Of a DNA stretch of 64,000 nucleotides, positions 8,334 through 17,422 are shown piece after piece (positions within the stretch are counted from its first letter, which is position 1; every line of letters begins with the position of its first letter). The position numbers and the translations under genes are program-made. The notes below the pieces were generated by a model. That model was not told the DNA's origin. It did no database searches and saw nothing but the letters and a program-made list of their open reading frames with translations. Source of the DNA: JADJSS01 sp964490845 (lineage in GTDB: Bacteria; Bacteroidota; Bacteroidia; Chitinophagales; JADIYW01); the NCBI GenBank assembly GCA_964490845.1, contig CAZBED010000005.1, positions 132,239 through 196,238 of the forward strand, given 5' to 3'.

Positions 8334-9308
8334 TTAATAATTTCTTTCCGTAATATAATTGACCAGATTCATCAGGCCAACCTTTGATTCAGAATCATTA
8401 ATGGTGTTAATAATATCAAACGCACGTTGCTTGTAAGCATACATCATCTTTTCTGAATATTCAATTCCTCCTTTTTTATGAATAAACCGAATCAATTCAT
8501 TCACCCTCTCTTTATCTTCATTGTGGTTCTTAACGGTGCTGATAATCCACTTTTTCTCGGGCGCAGTTGAATTATTCAAGGTGTATATAAGCGGGAGTGT
8601 CATTTTGCGTTCTTTGATATCAATTCCTCTGGGCTTACCTATATCCGCTTCTCCGTAATCAAATAAATCATCTTTAATCTGGAATGCAATACCTATATTT
8701 TCTCCAATCTGACGCATCTTTTCTATCAGCTCAGCATCCTTCGTCGTAGATGCGGCACCCACTTCACAGGCTGCAGCAATCAGGGACGCCGTTTTATTTC
8801 TTATAATTTCAAAATACACACTTTCGTCTATATCCAGTTTGCGTGCTTTTTCCATCTGCATCAGCTCCCCTTCGCTCATTCGTTTTACCGCCGTAGAAGT
8901 AATGTGCAACAAATTATAATTATGCGTATCCAATGCTAACAGTAGTCCTTTGGATAAGAAGTAATCACCAACTAATACGGCAATCTTATTTTTCCAAAGT
9001 GCATTGATGGAAAAGAAACCCCGACGCTCATAAGCATCATCCACCACATCATCATGAACAAGGGTGGCTGTATGTAATAGCTCTACCAGAGAAGCGCCGA
9101 TATAGGTGGATTCCGTCACTTCACCACACATCTTAGCGGACAGAAAGATAAACATAGGCCGCACCTGTTTACCCTTCCGTTGATAAATATAATAATTGAC
9201 TTTATCTAACAGCGCCACATGGCTTCGCATGACTTCGCGAAACTTCTGTTCAAATAATTCCAATTCTCTGTCAATCGGAGCCTTTAAATTATCTACTGGG
9301 TTACTCAA
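8334..9308 (-). CDS. polyprenyl diphosphate synthase (trans-type, quinone side chain)
   Basis: Condenses isopentenyl diphosphate units into the long all-trans chain of menaquinone or ubiquinone. Both aspartate-rich motifs are visible in the 324-residue protein: LVHDDVVDDAYERRG (first DDxxD) and QIKDDLFDYGE (second). The GKQVRPMFIFLSA substrate segment lies near residue 45. Length fits octaprenyl/heptaprenyl synthases rather than farnesyl synthase. The start codon is TTG (plus CAA at 9306-9308); the N-terminal sequence SNPVDNLKAPIDRELELFE matches the usual start of Bacteroidota homologues, so I keep it. In a genome with a cbb3 oxidase the product is probably the menaquinone tail. Confidence 0.92.
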   Translation of the reverse strand: MSNPVDNLKAPIDRELELFEQKFREVMRSHVALLDKVNYYIYQRKGKQVRPMFIFLSAKMCGEVTESTYIGASLVELLHTATLVHDDVVDDAYERRGFFSINALWKNKIAVLVGDYFLSKGLLLALDTHNYNLLHITSTAVKRMSEGELMQMEKARKLDIDESVYFEIIRNKTASLIAAACEVGAASTTKDAELIEKMRQIGENIGIAFQIKDDLFDYGEADIGKPRGIDIKERKMTLPLIYTLNNSTAPEKKWIISTVKNHNEDKERVNELIRFIHKKGGIEYSEKMMYAYKQRAFDIINTINDSESKVGLMNLVNYITERNY

Positions 9309-9370
9309 CGATTGTTTATTTTTGTTAAAGGTATAAGTTTAATTCGTAACGCAATATACAAATTTAACAG

Positions 9371-10207
9371 ATGCAAAAAACAGAACTTACCATAAACGGA
9401 TCAAAAGGAAAACCGATTACCTTGGATATCACCTTTAACAAAAACGGAAAAGAAAAACCGGTACTTATTTTTTGTCATGGATTTAAAGGATTTAAGGACT
9501 GGGGGCATTTTAACCTTATTGCAGAAGCCTTCGCCAACCATGATTTTACGTTTGTAAAATTCAACTTTTCTTACAATGGAACAACTACTGAGCACCTTAC
9601 CGATTTCGCTGATTTAGAAGCCTTTGGTGATAATAATTTTTCGATAGAGCTGGATGATCTGGGTTTGGTGATAGATTACATGAAAGAGAATGCTGCTTTT
9701 TATGAAGGAAATCATGATCATCTCTTTCTGATGGGCCATAGCCGTGGCGGTGGAATCGCTATCCTGAAAGCAAGCCGGGATAAGCGAATAAAAAAACTCG
9801 TGACTTGGGCAAGTGTAAAAGATGCCGCCGATTTTTTCAGTACACAGGACTTAGAAGTATGGCAAAAAAGTGGAAAGGTTTTTACGTTCAACTCCCGCAC
9901 GAAACAAAATATGCCTTTAAATTTTCAGTTTTATGAAAACTACTATACCAATAAACAACAATTAGATATCCCCAAAGCGGCGGCATGCCTGAATATCCCG
10001 TGGCTCATTCTTCACGGCAGTAATGATACTTCCGTGCCTTTTGCAACAGGAGAACAACTGCATCAGTGGAATTCCGGGAGCAAGTGGATTTTGATAGATC
10101 ATGCAGACCATACCTTTGGGGGCAAACAACCGTATACTGAATCAGATTTACCCGCTGATACTAAAACCGCTGTAAGGGAAACGATTCATTTCCTAAACAA
10201 TGGATAG
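9371..10207 (+). CDS. alpha/beta hydrolase (dienelactone hydrolase-like)
   Basis: A 278-residue cytoplasmic serine hydrolase; no signal peptide. The oxyanion-hole region is IFCHGFKGFKDWGHF (33-47), the nucleophile elbow GHSRGGG gives Ser124, and the acid and base are probably the Asp in LHGSNDTSVPF and the His in DHADHTFGG. Substrate is unknown; the fold is shared by esterases, dienelactone hydrolases and peptidases. It is transcribed alone, divergent from the polyprenyl synthase and convergent with the next gene. Confidence 0.85.
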   Translation: MQKTELTINGSKGKPITLDITFNKNGKEKPVLIFCHGFKGFKDWGHFNLIAEAFANHDFTFVKFNFSYNGTTTEHLTDFADLEAFGDNNFSIELDDLGLVIDYMKENAAFYEGNHDHLFLMGHSRGGGIAILKASRDKRIKKLVTWASVKDAADFFSTQDLEVWQKSGKVFTFNSRTKQNMPLNFQFYENYYTNKQQLDIPKAAACLNIPWLILHGSNDTSVPFATGEQLHQWNSGSKWILIDHADHTFGGKQPYTESDLPADTKTAVRETIHFLNNG

Positions 10208-10211
10208 AAGA

Positions 10212-10838
10212 TTATTTCACTTTTAAAGTATTCAGCCATTTCATCCATTTCCCCTGAATAATTTGTATATTTTCAGGTTTAGTATCGCATCGGATGTTGC
10301 CAAACTCATTCTTAGACAGGCGTTTTAAAATCCAGTTGGCTCTGCCACAAACCTTAAAAACATCATCATCAATCTGATAATTATAGGTATTATCTTTTAA
10401 CTGGCCGGTTTTTACTCTACACCAAATGGTGACATCAAAAGCATTGGTCAGTCCGATATATGTTGTATCCATTAAAGCATTGATTAATTCTGGAAGAAAA
10501 GAACAATACCGTGTACTGTCCATTGCTATCCAAAACGGACAACGGAACAGTTTCTCATAATCGGGTTCTTTAAAAATAAACTGTCGTATCTCTTCCGGCC
10601 TGTAATTGATTATTTCATTCTGCACATTATCTTTTCGCATTCCATAAGCCACTTTAAATTCACCGTTTACAGTTTTAAGTTGTTTCTGAAACGCAGGAGG
10701 CATTGAAGGAGTGGCCAGAAAAGGTTTATCTGCGGAATAAACCCTATTGAATGCAATCAAACATATAATAAATAATAAAGCACCTGCCCTTTTATGATTT
10801 CTTAGGTGGATTATTTCTGTTTGGGTTATTGTTCGCAT
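10212..10838 (-). CDS. exported hypothetical protein overlapping the ricT-like gene
   Basis: I do not recognise this family. The open frame begins at 11063, but its first 75 codons merely read the low-complexity tail of the PSP1 gene in another frame, so I start it at the ATG at 10836-10838 (208 residues, 47-base overlap with the upstream gene). After about 15 residues comes a hydrophobic segment RAGALLFIICLIAFNRVYSA ending in a plausible signal peptidase site, then a soluble domain of about 175 residues with FRCPFWIAMDSTRYCSFLPEL. The exact start is uncertain. In many Bacteroidota the gldH lipoprotein follows this PSP1 gene; the present protein lacks a lipobox and I would not call it GldH. 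Confidence 0.65.
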   Translation of the reverse strand: MRTITQTEIIHLRNHKRAGALLFIICLIAFNRVYSADKPFLATPSMPPAFQKQLKTVNGEFKVAYGMRKDNVQNEIINYRPEEIRQFIFKEPDYEKLFRCPFWIAMDSTRYCSFLPELINALMDTTYIGLTNAFDVTIWCRVKTGQLKDNTYNYQIDDDVFKVCGRANWILKRLSKNEFGNIRCDTKPENIQIIQGKWMKWLNTLKVK

Positions 10839-12111
10839 TTCCCTGATTATTTGGTCGTGGCGGACGATTTTGTTGCTGTCTGTTTGGATTGTTTTGCGGC
10901 TTCTGTTGGCGGTTCGCCGGTTTATTCTGCTGGCCTTGCTGCTGATTATTCTGTGGCCGGTTCTGCTGGTTGCGTTGCTGGCCCTTAGATTTATTCTTGT
11001 GATGGTGTTTTTTATCTTTTCTGTCCAGGCTGGCAAGTGAGATATGGCCAACCACATCCGCAAATTCCAGTACTTCTTCCACGCCGGCTTTTTCTTCCAC
11101 TTCTACTAACTCCGTAATGTCCGCCGGTTTTTTCCCATTCGCATTCATATCCAGAATCATCTTCACATTTTCCAGTGAAATGGGATAAAAAGTGCCGGAA
11201 CCTTTTACGGTATAAAACATCAGGCCTTTCAGTATATCTGTTTTCATCAGGCGTGCCTCGCCGGTTTCCAGTTGTAGGGTTTCTGCTTTTTCCGGAACAT
11301 CTCTCAATGCATCCAGATAAGTATCCAACTCATAATTTAGACAGCACTTTAACCTGCCGCACTGTCCGCTTAATTTTGTTTGATTGATAGACAAGTTTTG
11401 ATAACGGGCGGCTGTTGTATTCACCGTTTTAAAACTGGTGAGCCACGTAGAACAACACAACTCCCGACCACAGGAACCAATACCTCCAACTATACCTGCC
11501 TCCTGGCGTGCCCCTATCTGGCGCATTTCAATTTTCACCTTAAATTCAGCCGCCAGCACCTTTATAAGCTCCCTGAAATCCACGCGGCCATCCGCTGTGT
11601 AGTAAAAGGTCGCCTTGCGTCCATCTGCCTGATACTGAACATCCCCGAGCTTCATATCCAGTCCGAGGTTGCGGGCCAGTACACGTGCTTTCAGCATGGT
11701 TTGTTTTTCTTTGGCACGCGCCTGTTCCATCAAATGCAGTTCATTATCTTTTGCGATGCGTAAAATAGAACGAATGTCTTCAGAAGTTTCTTTCATCCGT
11801 TTCTTTTTCATTTGCAGCCGTACCAATTCTCCGCTCAGGGTTATTTGCCCCAAATCATAACCTTGTACAGCCTCAACAATAACATAATCGCCGGTATATA
11901 AATCAAACCGTTTATCGTTACGATAAAATCCTTTGCGTGAGCCGCTCTTGAAGCTTACTTCATAAATATTGTATTTGGCAAACGGATCAGCAGTGATATC
12001 ACTGAGCCAGTCATGAACTTCTAATTTTGAACATCCGCCTGTCGCACAATGTCCGTTATTTTTACAACCTGTAGGCATACCGCCTACGGTTCCGCAACTA
12101 TTACAACTCAT
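10792..12111 (-). CDS. PSP1 / RicT (YaaT)-like iron-sulfur regulatory protein with Q/N/P-rich tail
   Basis: A 439-residue cytoplasmic protein of the PSP1/RicT family. RicT in Bacillus binds [4Fe-4S] as part of the RicAFT complex that stimulates RNase Y. The N-terminus is Cys-rich (MSCNSCGTVGGMPTGCKNN, then CATGGC). The PSP1 domain follows with the cysteine segments CGRELCCSTWLTSF and LSGQCGRLKCCLNYELD, about residues 210-255. From about residue 370 the sequence turns into a low-complexity tail rich in Gln, Asn, Pro, Arg and Lys, probably disordered and perhaps RNA-binding. The next gene downstream, holB upstream and this gene are all on the minus strand. Its exact role in Bacteroidota is inferred. 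Confidence 0.88.
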   Translation of the reverse strand: MSCNSCGTVGGMPTGCKNNGHCATGGCSKLEVHDWLSDITADPFAKYNIYEVSFKSGSRKGFYRNDKRFDLYTGDYVIVEAVQGYDLGQITLSGELVRLQMKKKRMKETSEDIRSILRIAKDNELHLMEQARAKEKQTMLKARVLARNLGLDMKLGDVQYQADGRKATFYYTADGRVDFRELIKVLAAEFKVKIEMRQIGARQEAGIVGGIGSCGRELCCSTWLTSFKTVNTTAARYQNLSINQTKLSGQCGRLKCCLNYELDTYLDALRDVPEKAETLQLETGEARLMKTDILKGLMFYTVKGSGTFYPISLENVKMILDMNANGKKPADITELVEVEEKAGVEEVLEFADVVGHISLASLDRKDKKHHHKNKSKGQQRNQQNRPQNNQQQGQQNKPANRQQKPQNNPNRQQQNRPPRPNNQGNANNNPNRNNPPKKS

Positions 12112-12282
12112 TTCTTATCTGTATTGAGTAATTATTATTTTGCAGCCTGAAAACCACTTGATAATAACTGAATATGAACAATTAATCCTGTTACCTTTCT
12201 TAGAATTCTGTATCTGAGAAAAGTAGTTATGACAAAAATACAGTAAAAAACGGGATATTCAGCAGTTAATTATTCGCAAATG

Positions 12283-13416
12283 TTAATCTCTTGCCCAAAG
12301 TATCTGATTCATTTTCAATGACATATCCATTAAAACAAATTTCGGGCTAACATTTCGCTCTATTTCATAATGTTTTTGATTGATTAACTCCATCAGCCTT
12401 GAAAGTTTATTCAGGCTGATATATTTGTCCAGCGCTTTGGAAATGACCACCTCATCTTCCGTTAATTTAGCACCAGAAGGAGACACATATTTTGCCTGAA
12501 CCGTTTCTCTGATGATATGCAACAGATACTCCAGGAATGACTTTAGATTTTCCCGCCCAATTTTTGACATTTCTTCTGTCCATTTCAGCAATGAACCGGC
12601 ATTGGTACTTTCCTGCATACGGATGGTGTACTTAAAAAAATGAGTCAGCCGAATGGTGTCCATAGAAGATGTCGCTTCTGACAGTTTGATGGCTTCATTA
12701 TAATTCCCGTCCGCCAGATATGCGATATGTGTGGCATTTTCTCTTGGAATGCCTCTTCTTAATAATGCTTCCGCAATAGCCGTATCCTCTGTTTTATTAA
12801 TTTTTACCAGTTGGCAACGCGATAAAATGGTCGGTAAAATCTCTTCCTGATTTTCGGCAATAAGAATCAAAACGGTATTTGCAGGCGGCTCTTCCAACAA
12901 TTTGAGCAATATATTTCCCTCTTTTGCCAGAGCCTCCGCCATCCAGATGAGCTGGATTTTATAATCCGCTTCAAAGGTTGTTAGGCTGAGGCCTTTGATA
13001 ATATTGCGTGCCTCATCTGCCGTAATATTTCCCTGTTTATTCTCCGCTCCAATGTATTGCAGCCACTCCAGTTCATTTATATAAGGTTGGCTAAGAGCTA
13101 CTTCCCTAAACTCTTTTAAATAATCTATACTGGTTTGTGGTGGCTTATGTGAAGCATTCTTATTGATAACAGGGTAGGAATAATGTATATCAGGATGTAT
13201 GAGTTTTTGAGCTTTTATGCATGCATTACACATCCCGCAACTATCTTCTCCCTTATTTTCACAGACAATATATTGTGAAAACGCGAGTGCCATGGCAAGG
13301 CCGCCGGCTCCCGGATGGGACAAAAATAATTGAGCGTGTGGTATATTGCCCGACTGGGCAATGTGCATTAAATGTTTTTTGACTGGTTGCTGACCAATAA
13401 CCTCTGAAAAAAGCAT
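12283..13416 (-). CDS. holB: DNA polymerase III subunit delta' (clamp-loader)
   Basis: The delta' subunit of the replicative clamp loader. The 377-residue protein starts MLFSEVIGQQPVKKHL, typical of DnaX/HolB AAA+ proteins. A degenerate P-loop (LFLSHPGAGGLAMALAF) is followed by the zinc-binding cysteines CENKGEDSCGMCNACIKA. Sensor-1 region NILLKLLEEPPANTVLILIAEN and the SRCQ arginine-finger motif (LSRCQLVKI) are present. The weak P-loop is expected, because delta' does not hydrolyse ATP. A -7-like TATTTTCG ends three bases before the start codon. Confidence 0.92.
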   Translation of the reverse strand: MLFSEVIGQQPVKKHLMHIAQSGNIPHAQLFLSHPGAGGLAMALAFSQYIVCENKGEDSCGMCNACIKAQKLIHPDIHYSYPVINKNASHKPPQTSIDYLKEFREVALSQPYINELEWLQYIGAENKQGNITADEARNIIKGLSLTTFEADYKIQLIWMAEALAKEGNILLKLLEEPPANTVLILIAENQEEILPTILSRCQLVKINKTEDTAIAEALLRRGIPRENATHIAYLADGNYNEAIKLSEATSSMDTIRLTHFFKYTIRMQESTNAGSLLKWTEEMSKIGRENLKSFLEYLLHIIRETVQAKYVSPSGAKLTEDEVVISKALDKYISLNKLSRLMELINQKHYEIERNVSPKFVLMDMSLKMNQILWARD

Positions 13417-13528
13417 GCCCGAAAATAAGGATTAATGATGAATGATAAATAAAATACGGTTCTTTATGTTTGAACATTTTGCGTTTATCAACAGTTTAGA
13501 TATGGCAAATAACATTTAACTTTATAGA

Positions 13529-13945
13529 ATGAATAAAAAAGTAGCCGTTATCCGTCGTGCCAGTTTTAATGCTGCTCACAAACTCTGGAACAACCAATGG
13601 AGTCTGGAGAAAAACAAGGAGGTATTCGGATTATGTGCCAATGAACATTTTCACGGACACAATTATATGCTGGAAGTGAAGGTGACAGGTGAAATTGACC
13701 CTGAGACAGGTTATGTTATCGACCTTAAAATCATCAAAGATATTATACGGAATGAAATTGAGGAGCGGTTTGACCATAAAAATCTGAATCTGGATACGGT
13801 AGAATTTAAAAACCTGAATCCGACGGCTGAAAATATAGTAGTTGTCATATATGAACTTATCCGTGCAAAACTGGATATCAAGTACGAGTTGTTTATCAGA
13901 CTTTGGGAAACAGAAAAAAATATGGTGGAATATCCCTGTCTTTAA
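13529..13945 (+). CDS. queD: 6-carboxy-tetrahydropterin synthase / PTPS family (QueD-like)
   Basis: Family members convert dihydroneopterin triphosphate to 6-carboxytetrahydropterin, the second step of queuosine synthesis. In 138 residues I see the zinc ligands His17 (SFNAAH), His42 and His44 (EHFHGHNY) and a candidate catalytic Cys36 (FGLCANEH). The spacing FGLC-x-NEHFHGHN resembles the eukaryote-type PTPS arrangement, so 6-pyruvoyl-tetrahydropterin synthase activity is an alternative. QueG, the last step of queuosine synthesis, is encoded at 26.4 kb in this window, which favours QueD. It converges with lpxB with a 4-base overlap. Confidence 0.87.
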   Translation: MNKKVAVIRRASFNAAHKLWNNQWSLEKNKEVFGLCANEHFHGHNYMLEVKVTGEIDPETGYVIDLKIIKDIIRNEIEERFDHKNLNLDTVEFKNLNPTAENIVVVIYELIRAKLDIKYELFIRLWETEKNMVEYPCL

Positions 13946-15012
13946 CCGGCATTTGCCGTAATCCATTTTGCTGCACGTTGTGAAGCTCCTTTTTCTCCTA
14001 TTTTTTTCATCAATAGGCTATAATCTACATGGTTTGCAGCCAACAGTCCGGTGAGTTCTTCTGTAATTCTGTCAGCAGTACAAGCCTGCTGTATAAGTTC
14101 TTCTACAATCTTTTCTTCCGCAATCAGATTGGGTAATGAAATAAAATGCACTTTAGCCAGCCGTTTTCCTATCTGGTAATTCAGCCAGGAAGTTTTATAA
14201 ATGACAACCTGAGGCACACCAAACAACGCAGTTTCGAGAGTTGCCGTTCCGCTACACACAATGGCCGCCTTTGAATTTTGCAGAACCTCGTAAGTCTTAT
14301 CAAAAATCAGCGTTACATTTTTCGGAAGTTCAGTGGGGTATATATCCCTTAGTCCTGAAATGCCGGTAATTACAAATTGCTCCTCCGGAAAATTGGCAGC
14401 TGTTTCCAGCATCACCGGTATGAGGTTTTTCAGTTCCTGCTGCCTGCTGCCTGGCAGCAATGCAATCACCGACTTATCTTTGCCGGATACCGCAGACGGG
14501 TCAATAAAATCGAGTAAAGGATGTCCGACATACTGCGCGCTCGTATATTGATGTCTTTTGTAAAACGAAACCTCAAACGGCAAAATGCACAACATCACGT
14601 CGACGTATCGTTTTATCTTTTCAACACGACTCTCATTCCATGCCCAGATTTTTGGTGAAATATAATATGCTACTTTAAACCCGTGTTGTTTGCACCATTT
14701 AGCCATTCTTAAATTAAATCCGGGATAATCAATCAAAACAACAATATCCGGCTGAAAGGAAGAAATATCATTTTTTACATCCAAAAAGTTGCGGCGGATG
14801 GTTTTAAGATGCCGCAGTACTTCATAAAACCCCATGAAAGACAAACGGTTCAACCCAAACAGCAATTGAACGCCAGCCTGTTGAAGCATATTACCACCTA
14901 TGCCTTTAAAAACAGCGGCATTATCCAGGCTGGCTATCTCTTTTACCACATTACCACCCTGTAAATCACCGGATACCTCACCTGCTATAATGTAATATTT
15001 CATAGTTACCAA
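13942..15012 (-). CDS. lpxB: lipid-A-disaccharide synthase
   Basis: LpxB (GT19) joins UDP-2,3-diacylglucosamine and lipid X into the tetraacyl disaccharide of lipid A at the inner membrane. The 356-residue protein begins MKYYIIAGEVSGDLQGGNVV with the family's AGExSGD motif. It continues with FKGIGGNMLQQAG, the YISPKIWAWNESRVEKIKRYVD block and the ALLPGSRQQEL motif near residue 180, ending with CSGTATLETALFGVPQVVIYK. Length is normal. The start at 15010-15012 puts three residues (MVT) before MKYYIIAGE; the second Met may be used. It ends a minus-strand run surE, small membrane protein, lpxB. Confidence 0.95.
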   Translation of the reverse strand: MVTMKYYIIAGEVSGDLQGGNVVKEIASLDNAAVFKGIGGNMLQQAGVQLLFGLNRLSFMGFYEVLRHLKTIRRNFLDVKNDISSFQPDIVVLIDYPGFNLRMAKWCKQHGFKVAYYISPKIWAWNESRVEKIKRYVDVMLCILPFEVSFYKRHQYTSAQYVGHPLLDFIDPSAVSGKDKSVIALLPGSRQQELKNLIPVMLETAANFPEEQFVITGISGLRDIYPTELPKNVTLIFDKTYEVLQNSKAAIVCSGTATLETALFGVPQVVIYKTSWLNYQIGKRLAKVHFISLPNLIAEEKIVEELIQQACTADRITEELTGLLAANHVDYSLLMKKIGEKGASQRAAKWITANAG

Positions 15013-15028
15013 AAAGAAAACCGTTGGC

Positions 15029-15349
15029 TTAGTGCAGAAATTTAATATAAAGCATACCTGCTATGTATACAAGAGATGCAAAAAAGACGCCTTTACACAA
15101 ATTGAATTTTTTCAACAAATTGAATAAAAAAAAGAAAGGCAGATTGATAAACACACTCACTTTAATAAAGGATGGCAATACCGCCAGATCTCTGGCTCCC
15201 TTTACATATTCATCCCAGGTATAGTTATCAAATTTCACCAGATAATACAACACAAACATGAACATAGGCAATATTAGTCCGATTACAAACCCAATAACAG
15301 TCTGGTCCATTTTTTCTAACCAGTTTTTTGAAGGAGGTACAGTGTTCAT
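15029..15349 (-). CDS. small membrane protein between surE and lpxB
   Basis: A 106-residue protein with three predicted membrane spans (about residues 17-40, 58-76 and 83-104) and a short charged loop YDNYTWDEYVKGARD-like region between the first two. It sits 17 bases upstream of lpxB and 51 bases downstream of surE in the same orientation, an arrangement often seen in Bacteroidota, suggesting a conserved partner in envelope biogenesis. Its biochemical role is unknown to me. Confidence 0.75.
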   Translation of the reverse strand: MNTVPPSKNWLEKMDQTVIGFVIGLILPMFMFVLYYLVKFDNYTWDEYVKGARDLAVLPSFIKVSVFINLPFFFLFNLLKKFNLCKGVFFASLVYIAGMLYIKFLH

Positions 15350-15399
15350 GGCAGGTTATTTTTTTTCAACAAAATTTAAACGAAAAATGACAGGTAATA

Positions 15400-16173
15400 T
15401 TATTCGTGCAGATTCCAGTTCTGATTGATATAGGAAATCGCATGATGGTGCGTTAAATCAAACTGAACAGGTACAATAGATACATAGCCGTTGTCCAGAG
15501 CCCATACATCTGTGTCTTCACCCTGGTCAAAATTGACAAAATTACCTGTGAGCCAGTAATAATTTTTACCATTTGGATCTCTGCGTTCATCAAACTCTTC
15601 CACCCATTTCGCCGTCGCCTGCCGGCAAATCTTCATTCCTTTTATTTGCTCAGCAGGAAGTTTGGGAATATTGACATTGAGTAAAGAATCTTTAGGTAAG
15701 CCTGAATTCAGCAGGTTTCGGATGATTTTTTCGGCGTATACTTTTGCTCCCGAAAAATCAGCATCGAAAGAAAAATCCAATAATGAGAAACCTACCGCCG
15801 GAATACCGTCAATGGCAGCCTCCATGGCCGCTGACATGGTTCCTGAATAAATTACATTAATGGAAGCATTAGAACCATGATTAATACCGGAAACACAGAT
15901 ATCCGGTTTGCGGTGCAGTATTTTATCAATGGCAATTTTTACACAATCTACCGGAGTTCCGGAACATTGATAAGCGGGAATATCTCCAAACACACTCACT
16001 TTCTGCAACCGCAAAGGGTCGTGTATCGTAATGGCATGCCCCATACCGGATTGCGGGCTGTCTGGCGCTACCACCGTCACATCACCAAATTTCACCATTA
16101 CTTCCACCAGCGCTTTGATGCCTGGGGAAATGATTCCATCGTCATTCGTTACTAATATCACAGGTCTGCTCAT
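15400..16173 (-). CDS. surE: 5'/3'-nucleotidase SurE
   Basis: A metal-dependent nucleoside monophosphate phosphatase of stationary-phase survival. The start at 16171-16173 gives MSRPVILVTNDDG, with the metal-binding NDD at residues 10-12. A farther in-frame ATG at 16200 would add nine residues and place the promoter -7 box inside the gene, so I reject it. Further SurE motifs are VVAPDSPQSGMGHAIT, CSGTPVDCVKIA and SGINHGSNASINVIYSGTM. The 257-residue length is normal. First gene of the surE-lpxB run. Confidence 0.95.
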   Translation of the reverse strand: MSRPVILVTNDDGIISPGIKALVEVMVKFGDVTVVAPDSPQSGMGHAITIHDPLRLQKVSVFGDIPAYQCSGTPVDCVKIAIDKILHRKPDICVSGINHGSNASINVIYSGTMSAAMEAAIDGIPAVGFSLLDFSFDADFSGAKVYAEKIIRNLLNSGLPKDSLLNVNIPKLPAEQIKGMKICRQATAKWVEEFDERRDPNGKNYYWLTGNFVNFDQGEDTDVWALDNGYVSIVPVQFDLTHHHAISYINQNWNLHE

Positions 16174-16177
16174 ACTG

Positions 16178-16185
16178 CAAAAGTA
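16178..16185 (-). promoter_or_regulatory. predicted -7 element of surE, near-leaderless
   Basis: Minus-strand TACTTTTG matches TAnnTTTG exactly and ends four bases before the surE ATG at 16173. The same four-base spacing recurs at several other genes in the window. Confidence 0.5.
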
Positions 16186-16279
16186 CGAATTTATGCTCAA
16201 GTGGTAAGCAACTCAAGACAAGTAATTTTATTTTTAATTAATCCCTAAAAATTACCTTAAATTTTGTAGGTTTGGGTGT

Positions 16280-16897
16280 ATGAGTTCCGGATTAAAAAAC
16301 ATTATCATAACGATTTTAGTAGTATTGATTGGCATACTCGGCTTTAAGTTATTTATCAGTGATCTGTTTAAGCAGAAGGATAATTCCACTGTTGACAGTA
16401 CGATTGTAGTGCAAAGAATCCAGAAAGTGATGAAACTAATCACCGTGGAAGGACATTATTCAGAACTGATGAAGTATAAGGACTTCAGCTATATCGATTT
16501 TCCGGGGTTTCGGAAAGATGCGTTGCTTAAAGTAGATGCAAAAGTTTCGGTAGGCTACAACCTAGACAGTATGGACATTACAACAGATGAAAAGAACAAA
16601 ACCATCGTCATAAAGCACATGCCCAAACCCGAAATTTTGTCTGTAGACACCGATATAAAATTCGAAAACTTAAGCTCAGGTGTTTTTACGGGTTTTAGTG
16701 AAGAAGAACTGACCAAGCTCAATAAAATGGCAAAAGACAATATCCGTAAGAGAGCGCTCAGCATGGAATTAATCCGGCAGGCGGAAGAACAAAAAAATGA
16801 GTTGTTTGATTTATTATTTTATATGGCTAAAGGCAACGGATATTCCATCATTGTTGAAGGCAATTCTCTTACGCCCAAAATTTATACTAAACAATAG
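16280..16897 (+). CDS. DUF4230 domain-containing membrane-anchored protein
   Basis: A 205-residue protein with a single N-terminal membrane anchor (about residues 7-28, IIITILVVLIGILGF) and a soluble domain outside the inner membrane. The sequence LITVEGHYSELMKYKDF, then KDALLKVDAKVSVGYNLDSM and IVIKHMPKPEILSVDTDI follow the DUF4230 pattern. The family has no established function. It is followed 2 bases later by a DUF456 gene, so the two are almost certainly cotranscribed. Confidence 0.85.
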   Translation: MSSGLKNIIITILVVLIGILGFKLFISDLFKQKDNSTVDSTIVVQRIQKVMKLITVEGHYSELMKYKDFSYIDFPGFRKDALLKVDAKVSVGYNLDSMDITTDEKNKTIVIKHMPKPEILSVDTDIKFENLSSGVFTGFSEEELTKLNKMAKDNIRKRALSMELIRQAEEQKNELFDLLFYMAKGNGYSIIVEGNSLTPKIYTKQ

Positions 16898-16899
16898 CC

Positions 16900-17391
16900 A
16901 TGGAAAGCATCATTATCATAACCATCGGTATTATTCTGCTGGTAGTAGGATTGGTCAGTTGCGTGATGCCGCCATTACCCGGTCCGCCTATAGCGTATAT
17001 GGCACTGCTACTTGGCTACTGGGGGTTAGATAAAAAGGAAGAGTTGCCATTCTGGCTGCTGATTACTTACCTCGCTATCATTATCATTGTCATCATTATA
17101 GACTATCTGATACCCGTTTGGGGAACCAAAAAATTCGGAGGGACAAAGGCCGGCGTACGTGGCTGTTTTATTGGAATTGTGGCAGGCATTATCTTCTCTC
17201 CTTTCGGTGGCGTGTCCATCATCATTTGTCCGTTTTTAGGTGCAATGCTGGGAGAACTCTTCACGGGACAGGAATTTTCTATGGCAGTCAAATCAGGGAT
17301 AGGCTCATTTGTTGGCTTCCTGCTCACCAGTGGATTAAAGATTATTCTTGTCCTGATGATATGTTATCACTTTTTCAAAGCGGTATTTTGA
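16900..17391 (+). CDS. DUF456 family membrane protein
   Basis: A 163-residue, strongly hydrophobic protein with glycine-rich membrane segments. The pieces SCVMPPLPGPPIAYMALLLG, KFGGTKAGVRGCFIGIVAG and PFLGAMLGELFTGQ are the DUF456 signature, including the typical glycine-zipper-like repeats. It probably spans the inner membrane four times. Function is not established. Second gene of the pair with DUF4230. Confidence 0.87.
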   Translation: MESIIIITIGIILLVVGLVSCVMPPLPGPPIAYMALLLGYWGLDKKEELPFWLLITYLAIIIIVIIIDYLIPVWGTKKFGGTKAGVRGCFIGIVAGIIFSPFGGVSIIICPFLGAMLGELFTGQEFSMAVKSGIGSFVGFLLTSGLKIILVLMICYHFFKAVF

Positions 17392-17422
17392 ATAAAAGAG
17401 CTGTTATACTATCCATTAAATC

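Noticed and set aside
10212..10838. Gliding protein GldH, expected after the PSP1 gene
   Set aside because: No lipobox and no GldH-like sequence that I can see; only position would support it.
10212..11063. Full 283-codon frame as one protein
   Set aside because: The first 75 codons read the low-complexity PSP1 tail in another frame and give an Arg/Ser/Thr/Asn-rich artefact; the later ATG followed by a signal-like segment is more natural.
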